NCBI GenBank assembly: GCA_038380795.1
Contig: CM076259.1
Coordinates: 27,634,977-27,698,976, forward strand
Length of the DNA: 64,000 nucleotides
Source of the DNA: Pyrocephalus nanus
Taxonomy: Eukaryota > Chordata > Aves > Passeriformes > Tyrannidae
Direction of reading: 5' to 3'
Position numbers and translations under genes: made by a program. The notes under the pieces were generated by a model. It saw only the letters and a program-made list of their open reading frames with translations, was not told the DNA's origin and did no database searches. Of this stretch, positions 1 through 11,745 are shown in pieces. Each line of letters starts with the position of its first letter. Position 1 is the first letter of the stretch.

Positions 1-1890
1 TGAGGATAAATTATTTACCTTACGTCGGTGGCATGCAGTCGGACTGCTCGCTGCCTGACTGAATTACTCTGGATTTACACTGCTGTGATTCAATCAGAGT
101 CTGATGGGGCAACACTCTTACCTTCCTTCCTCTGCTTTCTTTTCTGAGGCAAATTAATTATTAAGTTCACTGCCCACAGCAAGGCCCTGTGCATGCAACA
201 CTTAATTACATGACCTTTTTCTTCCACGGGATGGGCACACATGAAGAGAACACATTCTTGGCAACTGAGTACCACCTGAATCAAGAAGGGTATTTTGTTT
301 GGAATTTCCAAGTTTGTGGTTTTTGCTTGGTTTTGGTTTTGTTTTTAAAATAAGTAAGTCCTTATTTTCTTAGCTTCCACATCAAAAACATCAAAGTGAA
401 CCTGATTCTCTAAAAACATAAAGTCTTGTATAATAATTAGAAGCGTTTTCCAAAAAAACCTTGTAGTCCTCCGAGATTCCTTTGGACTCAACTGCAAACT
501 TTAGGAGTTAAAAAGAAAGATGCCAATTTAAGCAAAAATCTCACAGCAGCTTTCTTATTTAAAGAGTACAAGGAATGAAAGGCAGATTCCAAAATGCAGA
601 CTAGCAAAGGCCAGGGCACTCAGTGGCCACTTGTCTTCATCTGGTCCCCCCACCAGAACTTCACAGAGCACCTAACTTTTGTTTGCTCAGCTTACAACGT
701 GTGCAAGTCAAAATAAGGCTCTTACTGATTCTTCAAAGGATGGCTACACTGTTTTTGTCAAACTGTCTTAGAGTACAACTCCCCATCCAAAAATCTTCAC
801 GCTCAGGCAGATTATCAGGCCTCAAAATCTTTGGCTGGAAGGGCTGAAGTGTGTTGGAGTTATAGGAATGTGGAGGAAAAGGAGAAATGGTGTAAGAGTT
901 GAAGCTTTCATGCAATTTCACTAGCAAGCCAGTCTTCCAAAGGCAGGAAACAAAGGTAAGATTCCTCCACCAAACTACTGTCCTCATGCCCACAGCTGTC
1001 CCTCCCCTACCCCACTTTCAGGCTGAGGGATATTTTGAAAACATGCACCCCTATTTGCAGCCCCCACTTGGACGCTGCTCACACTTACTTTACCAGAACT
1101 CTGCACGTAACCCTTCCAATTGCTCTATAACTACCAGACATGGGCTGGAGCTTCAACCCTGTACCACAGCACGTTCCCACTGCAGTGCCTTCATCATCCC
1201 AGCTTCCACAAACAGGCCAGAGATGGGACCTTCTTCCTATTCACCAGTCTAGTATCAGACAGATGTCAACGTACCCTCCTGATACAAACCAAAAACACTT
1301 TCTGTGTACAGACCACAAATGTACAAACACCAAACAAACAACCCAGTGAACCAGAGAACTCACAAGGGACAAGGGATCTGGAGTTTAGATCTCACAGAGC
1401 ACTTCACAGAATCACATACTTAACGTGCTGGATTTATACGTCTTGGCAGGTCATCACTTTAATCACAAACAGACAGATAAAAGCACGTGATAGTACGTGG
1501 TGAGGTAGAGGCTGTGTTTCTGGAAGGCACAATCAAGGTTGTATACGCGGGTATTTATTTAGAGGTTGACTTTTAACATGGCTTTCTTTATTCTCCAGAG
1601 ATCTGGTTTTTGCTTTTATTTTCTCTTTGGAGCAGAGCTTTCAGCCGACAAAAGGCCCTGAATGCGACACTCAGGAGCAATTTACAAGGTTGTTTTACGT
1701 CTGCCCAAGATCTTTGTTCAATAACAAGGAGCTTTTAGGCTTAATTGCAGCACAGCACTAGGGATGCTGAAGGCCACACAGGCTGTCAGATCAAAAGCAA
1801 AAATGCCTCCTCAGAACTCAAGAGGGCCAAAAAGTTCAACCACCGCTACACTTTTAGAACTTATATCAGGAACGCCCCGAACGTGCAGGA
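1..1890. other. Noncoding stretch left of the CpG island; probable intron of the left-hand gene
   Basis: No exon, RNA gene or recognisable repeat could be supported here. Open frames are short and show no family resemblance. If the island at 1.9-3.05 kb is the ZNF384 promoter on the minus strand, as mammalian gene order predicts, this is its first intron or contains 5' noncoding exons that I cannot place. No zinc-finger coding sequence is visible. Confidence 0.5.
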
Positions 1891-2986
1891 CAAAGCCCTG
1901 GATCCCAGACCCGCGCCCCAGACACAGAACTTTGGTGCCGTTCCCTGGTGACATGCGCAGCCTCCACCCCAACCCGCCGAGCGCCTGCTGGAACAGGTGC
2001 CTGGCAGAGGGCAAACCCTGCGCCCCAGCTCCCTCCAGGCGCCCGATCCCTTCTCCCGCACCCCGGAGCTCAAGCGCCCTCAATCCCCCACCTCCAGGAC
2101 CCGCGGGCCGTCCCATCCCGTCCCTCCCGGAGGGTGCCCCGGGGCAGGGCCGAGGATCACTCACGCAGCTCCGGGAGCTCCTTACCCCTCTCACTCTCCC
2201 TCCTCTTGCATCGCTCCTCCTTGCAGGGCCGGCTCTGCGAACAAACCGCCTGGGTTACCGGGACCCCGCTGTCCCGCATGGCGGCCCGGGGCGCTGCGCG
2301 GGCCCCGCGGGCCGGGCCGGCCACGGCCGTGTGCGGGACGGGCGCTCCCGCGGGGCCCGCACCCACCTCCGCCTCCCCCCGCGCCGCCCGAGGGCGGAGT
2401 CGGCCCGGAGCGCCGCTGCCCCGCGGCGGAGCGCCCGACAGCGGGACGGACGGCGGGACACACAGAATGACACACCGACAGCCCTCCTCCATTTCCGCTT
2501 CCGGATCGCCCCGGCCCCGGAAGCCCCGCGGCCCGGCCCCCCGCCCGCGGCCCCGCGCCCCGCAGTTACCGGGCTGCCCCAGCAGCGGCCCCGGCCCGGC
2601 TCCGGCGGCGGCGGCCTCCTCACCGGAAAGAGCAGCGGCGGGGCGCTTCCGGGTCAGGGGGCGGGGCGCACCTCCGCGCTTCCGGGTCCCCGAGCGGAGC
2701 GGAACGGCGTCATCGGCGGTTTCGCATGGAAGCGGAGCGGCGGCACGGCGGCGGCCCTTGGCAGGGCGGCCTAGGGCAGGGCGGCCCTTGGCGGGGGCAC
2801 CAGGAGGGTCCCCGCGGGCGGGGGTCGGGGTGGGGGCCGGGCGCGCGCGCGCTTACCGGAAGCGCTGAGGGCGCCGGCGCGCGGGGCGGCGCGGGCGGGC
2901 GCGAGGGCGGAAGTGGCTGTGGCGGGCGAGGGGCGGGCGCGCGCCCTCCGCGAGCCCCGCCGGCAGCGCCGCTTCCGGCCTCGCGC

Positions 2987-2998
2987 CGTCACGTGACG
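2987..2998. promoter_or_regulatory. 12-bp perfect palindrome with E-box and CRE half-sites
   Basis: CGTCACGTGACG is its own reverse complement. The centre is a GTCACGTGAC E-box of the USF/TFE type, and each end reads TGACG, a CRE half-site. It lies at the upstream edge of the CpG island for minus-strand transcription, a normal position for a proximal promoter element. Binding is not shown. Confidence 0.55.
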
Positions 2999-3020
2999 CG
3001 TGCGGGCCGCTGCCCCGCTC

Positions 3021-3047
3021 GTGAATATTCATGAGGGCTCATGAATA
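3021..3047. promoter_or_regulatory. AT-rich inverted repeat with POU-like ATGAATATTCAT-type core
   Basis: Two 10-bp arms, TATTCATGAG (3026-3035) and CTCATGAATA (3038-3047), are perfect reverse complements around a GG spacer. The left arm overlaps TGAATATTCA, itself a palindrome resembling dimeric POU-domain sites. The element stands out sharply from the surrounding CpG island. Confidence 0.5.
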
Positions 3048-3050
3048 ATT

Positions 3051-6000
3051 AAAAAAAATCGGTGCCGCTGCGGGCGGGACGGGCCGCTGGGCTGGTCCAG
3101 AGGGTTGTTCCAAAGGCTGGGGCTGCCAGCGCCGGGGACGGTCCCGGGCTGCTCCAGAGGCCTTGTCCCAGAGTTCGGCTGTCGTGGTGCGGGGCGGTCC
3201 CGGCCTGCCCCCGTGCCTGCGCTGTCTCAGGCGCTCCCCTGGAACACGGCTAAACGTGTCTGTCCCGCTAACCCCACAGAAAGGACTTCCAGGAGCTGGC
3301 TTTCTGCCACATGGGCAAACTGGACCATCTCGTTCCCTGAAGGGAACAGGAGGGCACGGCCAGGCGTGGAGGCGAGCGGGATAACCTTTCTCCTGCAGTT
3401 GCCAGTCAGAGGCTCAATGTAACCTCACCGAAATACTAATATGTTTTTATTTGTGGCCGTTCACAACTCAATTCCAGAGAGGTCTGCAACTCACCCTTGT
3501 TCTCACTCATTGAGGATTTGGTCTCACAGATCCACTCTTTTTAAGTTTTGGCTGGCAGTTCCCGCTATGTCCCATGCGCTGGCATGTTGCTGTGCAGCAG
3601 GAGTCCCTGCTGGAAGCAGCAGGCAGTCCCTTGGATGGGGCAGGAGAAGGAATGAGGCTGTTCCTGGAGAAGACATCACAGAGGCACTCCATGGCATGGC
3701 TGAGCTGGGCTGGCTGCTCACCCCCACACCAGACTAGAGCCAAGCCACTCTGTCTCTTGCTGCTCTACTCTGTCTTAGACCCTTAAAATTCATGTGGAAA
3801 GAGACTTTCAAATATGATATCTTTCATCCTGCTACTCCTGGCAGGGTTAATTTGGCACTGGGCCCACCTGCCAGGTCAGGTTAGGTTACCTTCCTCACCT
3901 GTGGTGTTTGGCTGATCTGTTTCAGTGCTCTGCCTTTAGAGAAATCTCTTTTTTTTTAATTTAATTGTTGCATGGGTTTTCTGCCAGCTTGGCATGCTGG
4001 AACAGCTCTTCAGAGCCAGCATGAGTAAGCGGGTGGGACCGGGGAGAGCTCAACTATAGCAGCCAGCGGTTAGATTGGCTCGGGCGATCGTGAAACCGCA
4101 GCATCCGGAGCAGTGGGCAGAGGGAAATCTCCTGGCGGCTGAGAGGCAGGCGGCTCCAGCCACAGCGCCTGCCTGTCCCCAGAAGGTGCTGGGGTATTGG
4201 TCATCCCAGCACAAAACTTCCTCCTGGGAGGAGCCAGAATTAGCTCTGATTTCTTCAGCAGGAGTCACATGATGGCAATTGTTGATTTATTTAAATAAAA
4301 AGAGTTGGCAGCCTAATCAGTTTGAAAATTAATTTCCTTGTTAATTTGGGGGTTTTGACTTGCTCATGAATATTCACAAATGCTCGTCTTTTTTTTTTTT
4401 TTTTTCCTCCTCTGTGTAATTTATTTTTGTGATTGTCAGATCACCTCTGAAGGTGACATTTCTCTCCTCATTCTGCAACGCAGCAAATGTATTCAATCTT
4501 ATGCCTTGGAAGAGGAACCCTGGCCTGGCACTGACATCCCTTTTGCTTCTTTCTTTGCCAGCGAGTTCTCTGTAGGCTCTCAGCTATCCTCCTCCCTCTC
4601 TGCAAGCTGCTTAGAAAGAAATAAGATTGAGAGTCTCCTCGAAGAAGGGGGCTGGTCTGGATTTGGTAATTGGGAGAGCTTGTCAGAATGCTCTACACCA
4701 GACAAGGAAAAGTGGTAATTGTCAGCTGAGGGCTGGGACAAAGTGGTTAATTTTTTTTACAGTGCCTGGAGTTTTCTGCTCCCCCTCCCACCCCGCACTG
4801 CCGAGCACCCTTCAGTAGCACGTGAGGCAGCGTGACTAACATCTGTCACAGACACTTGATTTGTCTTATCTCCTTCCCTTAGGAGGAGGCAAAGTCAGAG
4901 AAACACGGCTGTGCATCTCTGGAGAGTACAGCTGATCTCTTCATCTTCTTTCCCAGCTCTCTGTTGCCCCCCTTTACTTATCCTGTCTGCCCTTGCTCCT
5001 CTCTACACCGTGGAAGAGCACCCTGGTTGCTGTTGCCGGTTTCTCCCTAGTGAGGCATGCCTGTGTCCCACATGTGTATGCTTAGGGCTTCTGGAATTGC
5101 ATAACAGCGACCTGCTGGGCTCCGCTGAAGACTGTGGTGAATAAAAACCTGGGGATAGCTGCTGGTGCTGGGGGCGGGAGTAGCAGTACAGGGTGAAAAG
5201 GTGCCCTCCTTACACTGTGCTCATGCACAGAGACGGGCTTGGCAAGTAACATGTGTGCAGTGGAGACCCAGTGGCTTCTTCCAGACCAGCTTGTTTCTTT
5301 AGAAAGGTCAGCTTTGGCACAGCCTCCATCTACACAACTTGTTCAGAGCATGCCATCTCGGCTCGGAGCGGCCACGCTGCACCAGCCATGGGGCACTGCC
5401 AGCCTTGGGCTGGGAGCTGGAAAGGGGGTGACAGGGAGTGACTTGTAATTGTGTGGCAAGAAAATAAGCCAGGAGTAATGTAAAGTGACTGCAGGAGGGA
5501 ACTGTGCCTTGGAGCAGGTGGTAGGTGGAGGTTAGTGGGGCCTCCCTCCCAGGAGCAGAAGCATGGGAATAGAACAGCCAGGTTCCCACCTCTTGCTCAG
5601 GGCACCAGCTCCTGACAAGCTCAGAAAAGAAAATGTGTGGAGAAAGCCAGCTGAGCCCAAAGTTACTACGGCAGTTGCTCTCTCACAACCTTTGTAACAA
5701 GCTCTTCTGTGCAGCGTTGACCCAGGAGGGTGGCAAACACACACTTCCACGCTGGCTGCCTCCTCCATCCTTGTTGCCTCCTCCACAATCACATCTGACT
5801 GTCATGTTCCCACCTAAGCTCTTTCCTTCTTTATCTACTCTACTGGTTTCTTTCTCTCTCTCCTTCTTCACCACCCTAACACAAGGCACCCACCCCTGGA
5901 CTTTTAGTGTTGATTGCAGACCCTCCTCCTGTGGTGCCGCTGTACTCTCTGTGCTTGAACACCTTTTGTCTGCTGTCTGTGTGTAAACTGCACTGTCCAT

Positions 6001-6780
6001 GGTGGCCATTCCAGTAATATAGGTGGTACTTCATGTCATGGGATCCTGCTTGGCTTCTTCTAGGGCTGGTAACACCTGGCTTGACTTGTTCAGCCAGCTG
6101 GCTCTAGAGGTACCTGAATTTGCTGGGGGTGCCTGACCAGTTGGCAGATATGGACAGATAGGCTTGGAAAATGTGATGGTGTAGTGACACACATTTTAAG
6201 GATGGAGACTGTTCATTCTCACCCAAATTTTTATCTGCTTGTAGGACAATATTTGGTTTATCCTGCAGCTGGTATTTTAATCTTGTGAGTACATTTCTCA
6301 GCAAGGCGTGTTGTCCTCACTCTCTCAGGGAACTGACATCTCTTTGGCAATCGGCTGATTAAATCCCCTGGCAGCACACAGCAGAGAGCATTTCAGCACG
6401 TCATTCCTGGGATTTTTTTTTTCTTTCTTTTTTTTTTCCCCACTGTATGGAAATAGATTATTCCCATCCACCTGAGGCCCCATCTGGAAGATTATGCCTG
6501 GGACCAGCTCCTCAGTACAAGATGGATCTTACAGACTGCAACATGGCCAGCAAAAGGCCCCCACAGTGGAGGAGTAGAGCACACAATGACAAGGAGAAGG
6601 CTGGGGGAGCTGGGTTGAAGAGAGGAGACCAAGGGGGTGTCTAATTGCTGTCTGCTTATACCTGAAGGAAAATTGTAGAGAAGATGGAGCAAGACTCTGA
6701 GAAGGGAGTGTGTGAAAGGACAAGAAACAGTGGACAAATGTTGAAAAAAGAGAAATTCTAAACATTCATAAAGGAAATTT
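3051..6780. other. Intergenic DNA, no gene seen
   Basis: No exon chain or family-matching reading frame was found. The stretch 4270-4380 is AT-rich with several TTAAT-type homeodomain-like motifs. It carries an inverted copy (4363-4377) of the promoter 15-mer at 3021-3035. The rest is unremarkable, with short T tracts at about 4390 and 6410-6440. Confidence 0.5.
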
Positions 6781-6961
6781 TTTCCTCCTTGAGAGCAGTG
6801 TAGCAGTGGAAGAGATGCCTAGAAAGGCTGGGGAATCTCCATCTTTGGAGATGTTCAGAAGTTGTTTGAGCAAGGCCTTGAGCAACCTGGTCTAGCTTTG
6901 AAGTTACCCTGCTGTGAGCAAAGAACTGGACCAGATACTTCTAGAGATCATTTCTCACCTG

Positions 6962-6962
<1 letters not shown>
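6781..6962 (+). repeat. CR1 LINE 3' fragment
   Basis: The sequence follows the conserved CR1 3' region in order: a gagagcagt...ctggaga-like start, 'ggaatctccatctttggagatgttcagaag', then 'accagatacttctagagatcatttctcacc'. This corresponds to the LINE's last coding stretch and short 3' UTR. It is well diverged and ends at a long T tract. Confidence 0.7.

Positions 6963-7006
<44 letters not shown>
6963..7006. repeat. Poly(T) homopolymer, about 44 nt
   Basis: This is an uninterrupted run of T directly after a CR1 3' fragment. Avian CR1 elements do not normally end in poly(A/T), so it is either a slippage-expanded microsatellite or the poly(A) tail of a minus-strand retrocopy lying to the right. 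I recognise no gene in that flank. Confidence 0.9.
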
Positions 7007-7979
7007 CCTGTGGATCAGTGGTTTTGTGCTGCTGATCTGCCATGAGCTAATGTTCAGTGTCCACACAATGCTGGAAGCCAAAAGGACAGTATGCTTGCTT
7101 GGCCCAGTGGAAATGCATCTGTGTTGACAGCAGTGTTTGCATGTGTAAAGCCTTTCTTCACTAAAATCTCTTCTCCAGCTGGCTTGCCACCCTCTGTGGT
7201 CCTACTTGTCCCATTTTATACCGTTCCAAGTACAGATGGATCTCATAACAGCAGGCCCTGCTTGGTTTGGGGGTGACTCCTTGAGCTGTGACACCCAAGT
7301 TCTTCTGCACAGCAGCAGTCACAGAAATGGCATTTTAAACTATATTGCAGCACATAAGAATTCCCCCCCTACACTCTACCTTCACCTCTTCAGAAGCAGA
7401 GAGGCTTTAATAAATCCTTTAAATTCTTGGTTTAGGTGTCTGCAGGTTTCTGTGCTTTCAGAGAATCTGGGATGAGTTTCAGGGGATCTCTGTTCTCTTT
7501 CAGAAGTTGTACAGTCACTTCACAAGTCTCCCCTTTCTGAGAAATATGCCTCTCTGATAGTCTAAACTGTGTCTTTCAGCCGTCCAGGGGAGCAAAGTGC
7601 TGGGTGCTCAGCTGGTGCACTCCTCACACCACCTTCAGTACTCACCACAGTGCTGCTAAAGCACCTCTAGGTCTTTACAGCTGCCTTGTATCATTTCTCA
7701 ATAAGAAGGATGATGCTGAAAAAGTGGGAGAAGGTAGAAGAAAGAATGGAGAAGAGTAAATTACTGTATTAAGGGAAGAAAAAAAACCTTGAGAAGCTCT
7801 ATTGCAGCAAGACTGGAGCTCACCAGCTTACCTTTGATATTTGTGGGTTCTTTTTCAAAACTGGCTGAGGAAACGGCAGTTTTGGGAGCAAAGATTTGCA
7901 GCATATCCATCAAATTCAGGATAACCATGCCAGGGCTGGGAAAAGGGAGCTATATTTCAGGAAGAGAGAAAACAAAGTA
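7007..7979. other. Intergenic DNA, nothing recognised
   Basis: No exon, repeat family or RNA gene could be supported in this stretch. Confidence 0.45.
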
Positions 7980-8650
7980 CTCTGGGCAGCTGCAAAACCA
8001 TTAGTCTAGTCTCAATAGAGCACAAGGTTAAGAACAAATTACAGAAGGAAAACAAAATTAAAGTTACAGCAGTAAGTGGGAAATGGAATGAAATACAGAA
8101 TGGGTTTATCAACAAAAGCACTGAGTGCCCCTAACTTGATTCTTTTCTTCACCTTCTTTGCCTTACCTGAGTGGAAAAAAAACACGGTAAACCTAATCTA
8201 TCTGGATTTCAGTAGGGCATTTGATACAGTAAGGGCTGGAAGGCAGCTGAATAAGCTGAAGCAAAAGGAATTATTAGGAGAATTTTAGGTGGGTAAAATG
8301 CTGGGGAGAGGCAGATGATGTGTGGAGTCAAAAGGGAACTGCCACCATGGAGGAATGTTACTGGCCTTGGGAATAATTCTGCTTGCACTAATGGCTCTAG
8401 CTCAGCAAAAAGCAGCATGAAAAGGAAGTTTGCTGATTAAATGCATTTAGAAGAATTACTCACAGTCCAGAGGAGAGCAGTGTGAGGTCCTGTTCTTTGC
8501 TCCTGCTAACAGGAATGTCTTTTACACACAGGGATTCACTGGTTAGAAATGACAGAAGAAAAGACAGATCTGGGTGTATTCATCATTCACGAGGTGATTA
8601 TGAAGCTCCGATGTGACGTGATCACAAAGACAACAGCCTTAAAGAGATCA
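7980..8650 (+). repeat. Old CR1-like LINE fragment (reverse-transcriptase region)
   Basis: The plus-strand translation near 8185-8235 reads VNLIYLDFSRAFDTV, the conserved block with the first catalytic Asp region of CR1/L2-clade reverse transcriptases. Further on, 8540-8640 resembles the later 'K(D)LGV...DVITK' segment of the same ORF. Frames are broken by stops and indels, and the spacing between blocks is too short, so this is a decayed, internally deleted copy. Confidence 0.7.
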
Positions 8651-9509
8651 TTATGTTAATCTTATTTAGGATGCTATATACAATTTGTCACTCGTTCGGA
8701 AGTGGGCTCAGGGCTGGCAGCAGTGTGGGGGAGCTGGAATAACAGAGTCTGTCTCCGTGCCTCCCCCTGCTCTCCATGTGAGCGGACGTGGAGAGGGGTT
8801 GGCTTTTTTAGCTTAGTGAAAGGCTGAAATGGATGAACTTCTCTCTGGAAATCCATTTTACACACAGGGATGTGCCCAACTAAATGAGCCATTGTAGAAG
8901 GGAAGGAGCTCAACCATGATTGAGCTGGGCAGTCCCTTTCTCTGCAGAGTTTGGCTCTTCCTAAGGCTGCACAGATTTACCTCTCCCTGAAATTTGCTAT
9001 GCTTCTTTGGCAGGCAGAGCAGGTCAGCACAACAAGCACAGCATTGCAAGAAAAGATGTGCTGAACACAGGCTCACAAGCCCACATTTTTCTGTTTCATC
9101 CCCCAAAGAGTTTTTCCTTCAAGGGTAAAAGATCAGTCTAAAGTCTTGTGCTCTCTATGCAGGCAACTGCTTGGTGTTTCTCCCACACAAGGCCTCTCCC
9201 ATAAGCAGTCTCAGGAAAGAAATTTAAAACCCAGCATCTCAGAAAAGACTCAGTTCTTTGGAGAAATACACAAAAGCCAGTTTGAACTCAATGTACCACA
9301 TGCCTGTGCAGACAGCAGAGATGAAAGGGTTTCATCATCCTGGTTTTCCGCATCAGGGGAAGAGTGGTAGGTCTTGAATGTGGTTTACACCTGGACGGGG
9401 TTAGCACTGATCTAACACTTGACTCAGGGGGGATGCAGTAAGTACAGCCTGCTGCAGCTTGCTTCTGACAATGATTTCTGAGGTTTATTTAATTTAATTG
9501 GGGGAAATG
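8651..9509. other. Intergenic DNA, nothing recognised
   Basis: No exon chain, repeat family or RNA gene could be supported in this stretch. Confidence 0.45.
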
Positions 9510-9735
9510 AAATTGGGACAAGACCTTGGGCAATCGTCTAATTCATTCAGCCTCCTGACCTGGCATCAAGATTAAGTAAGCACAACTCATCCCTGCGAGA
9601 CATTTGTTGAACCTATTCTCAACAGCCTACAGTGACAGGGCTTCCTGGCCAATCTAGTCCAGCAGTTTAGTGCTCAATACTTAAAAACCTTTTCCTACCA
9701 CACACCTTAAGCTTTCATGGATGAAAATGAATCTA
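9510..9735 (-). repeat. Very old CR1/L3-like LINE fragment
   Basis: Read on the minus strand, the order of phrases matches the ancient amniote CR1/L3 terminal region. On the plus strand the blocks are 'attcagcctcctgacctgg', 'gagacatttgttgaacct' and 'gacagggcttcctggccaat', with 'cctttt cctaccacacacc' following. High divergence makes the boundaries approximate. Confidence 0.5.
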
Positions 9736-11139
9736 CCAATTTCCACAGCCCTGTTGAAAAGTGCCTTTCCACTCTGACAGTGCAATCTCCCCAGACCAGA
9801 TGTATATAATTTTTGGCAATTGTGTACACCTTTTGGCAATTCTGGTTTTTGGGGTTTTTTTTTCTTTTTTTCCCCCCACTGTTTGTTTATGAAAGCTTTG
9901 TGCCTTTTGCTCTATCAAAAGCTTAGAAGTCAAGACATATCACATCTGCTACATCCCCCTCAGTCCACTAGTGCAGTTACCCTGTCAGACAGCGAGGTTA
10001 GATCGGCTTAATGTGATCTTCCTGATGAATTGACGTTGGAGGGTTTTTTTCAGGTTTAAAGTACACATTGGAGGAGAAGCTGTTTCATATGTGCAGCTGC
10101 TGCCTGAAAGGGGCTGGAGGAGAGGGGCTTGGGGCTGGCCAGCTGAAGGGGCAGGAGGCAAATCCAGACAGGATAAAATGCCATGCTGGACAAGTAGTCT
10201 GCTGTTTTGGTTCTAGGGATAACACAGTCTGCCAGGAGCCCCTTGGGTAAGCACCAAAAGCGTGGAAGGACAGTCTCCTACAAGTGTTTTAACAGTCGGT
10301 AACATCAGAGATGCATCAAGTCTGTGCATCTGTGAACCCCTCTGGAATTCATTACAGATTAAAACAAGCTGAGAGGTTTTCAGAGTTAGCAGGCTTGTGC
10401 TGCATCACTCTGAGAGTCTTTTCAGGTTTCAGCAGCTCTTGCGCCCTTATTGTATCCCAGAGTTTTCACAGCATCTGGAGCAGATCCCTCTGGGCAAGGC
10501 TCCCAAGTTTCAGGTAAACATCATGTTCAGAGAAGTAATTTTTTAGATGTGTTTACAACAACAGCAGGGAGAACTCACCAGCTGCCTTGTTTCCTCTCAC
10601 TGTACTATGAGCAGCTCATCTCCCAGGATTACTTCATTGTCCTCCTCATGCTGTAGTTCCCTAAGAGCTAAGCTCAACAGCAGTAGTGTTAGCTACTCAC
10701 AGCACATCTGGCGAGCTTTCCACTGTTTCTCACCCATATCTCATACCTGGGCACTACTTTTTCCCCAGCAGACTTCCCCCAGTGTAGCCATATGGCAAGA
10801 GGGGACAGACGAGAAGGAGAGCAAGTTGAAGACAGTTCCCCTCCATTATGTTCTTCACTCCACCTCCACCTGGGATGGAGAAGTCACCTTTTCCTTGTTG
10901 ATAGAGGGCACCACTGCGGGCAGCCTCAGCCTGCCATCTCCTCAGGTGGTCTCCCAGAAGCCATGACTGTATTTGTGCTGGAGTACATAGCCCCAGGATG
11001 CAGAGCAGACTGGAGACCTGCAACCACCCGTTTTGTCACAGTGATGGTGCAGTTTTAGCCCAAGTCAGCTATCACTGCTTGAGACAAAGCCCAGGCACAG
11101 CTTGGGGTAGCACACTTCAGACCATTCCCATTAATTTCA
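9736..11139. other. Intergenic DNA, nothing recognised
   Basis: No gene or clear repeat was found. Short T/C tracts occur at 9850-9880. Confidence 0.45.
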
Positions 11140-11745
11140 GAGAATCACTGAGTGGTTGAGGTTGGAAGGGAGATCTGGAGGTCATATGGTCAAATCTCCC
11201 TCTGCTGAGGAATCACCCAGGGGTCCTCCATCAGCTAGGAGTCAATAAAAGGTACTGGCCTCCAAGTCTGCCCCACTGATCACCACCGTCTGGGCCCAGC
11301 CATTCAGCCAGTTTTCAACCCACCTTATTTTCTGTTTTTCCAGCCCATACATCAGCAGCTTGTTTGTGAGTATCTCGTGGCATACAGTGTCAAAAAGGTC
11401 CTATTGAAGGTAAGGCTTTTATGATATATTATCAAGTTGGTCAATCATGACTTCCCCTTGGTGAATCCATGCTGACTATTCCTGATGATCTTCTTGTCGC
11501 TCATGAGCCTGCAAATGATTTCCAGGATTAGCTGCTTCATCATCTTCCCAGGGATGAAGGTGAGGCACACTGAGCCTAGGTCCTCCTTCTTGCCCCTCTT
11601 GAAGACAGGAGTGATGTTTGCTTTCCCCAAGCCTTCGGGTACTTCTCCAAGTTGCTATGATCAATCAAGAATTATCGAGATAGGCCTTGCAATGACTTCT
11701 GCCAGCTCACTCAGCACTTATGGGTGTATCCCATCAAGATTTAAT
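11140..11745 (-). repeat. CR1 LINE fragment with reverse-transcriptase remnant and internal deletion
   Basis: On the minus strand, 11745-11445 encodes recognisable CR1 reverse-transcriptase motifs: GIHP-VLSELAEVIARP, then GKANITPVFKRGKKED and an IPGKMMKQLILE-like stretch ending in QHGFTKGKS. Next, 11415-11255 keeps FDTV and WLNG-AQTVVISG. The frame then jumps straight to the CR1 3' tail (11240-11140; plus strand 'agagaatcactgagtggttgaggttggaag'), so the segment carrying the YADD-type catalytic motif is deleted. Stops and frameshifts make it inactive. Confidence 0.85.

Larger units (their letters stand above)
1890..3050 (-). promoter_or_regulatory. ZNF384: CpG-island promoter, probably of ZNF384 (minus strand)
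   Basis: The block is very GC- and CpG-rich. It contains GC boxes, repeated ETS-type CCGGAAG/CTTCCGG sites and an E-box palindrome near 2987. Three good minus-strand splice donors suggest alternative noncoding first exons: exon ends near 2165 (CTGC|GTGAGT), about 2577 (CCCG|GTAACT) and about 2853 (TTCCG|GTAAGC). The gene assignment comes only from synteny: in mammals ZNF384, transcribed away from PIANP, sits next to PIANP-COPS7A-MLF2. No ZNF384 coding exon is in the window, so the symbol is inference. Long open frames in the block on both strands are a GC effect. Confidence 0.45.

Noticed and set aside
1764..2868. Plus-strand frames of 306 and 336 codons
   Set aside because: They lie in a CpG island, are Pro/Arg/Ala/Gly-rich with overlapping frames on both strands, and show no domain. 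GC bias removes stop codons.
8209..8418. Minus-strand frame across the old CR1
   Set aside because: The opposite strand encodes the recognisable reverse-transcriptase block, so this is a shadow.
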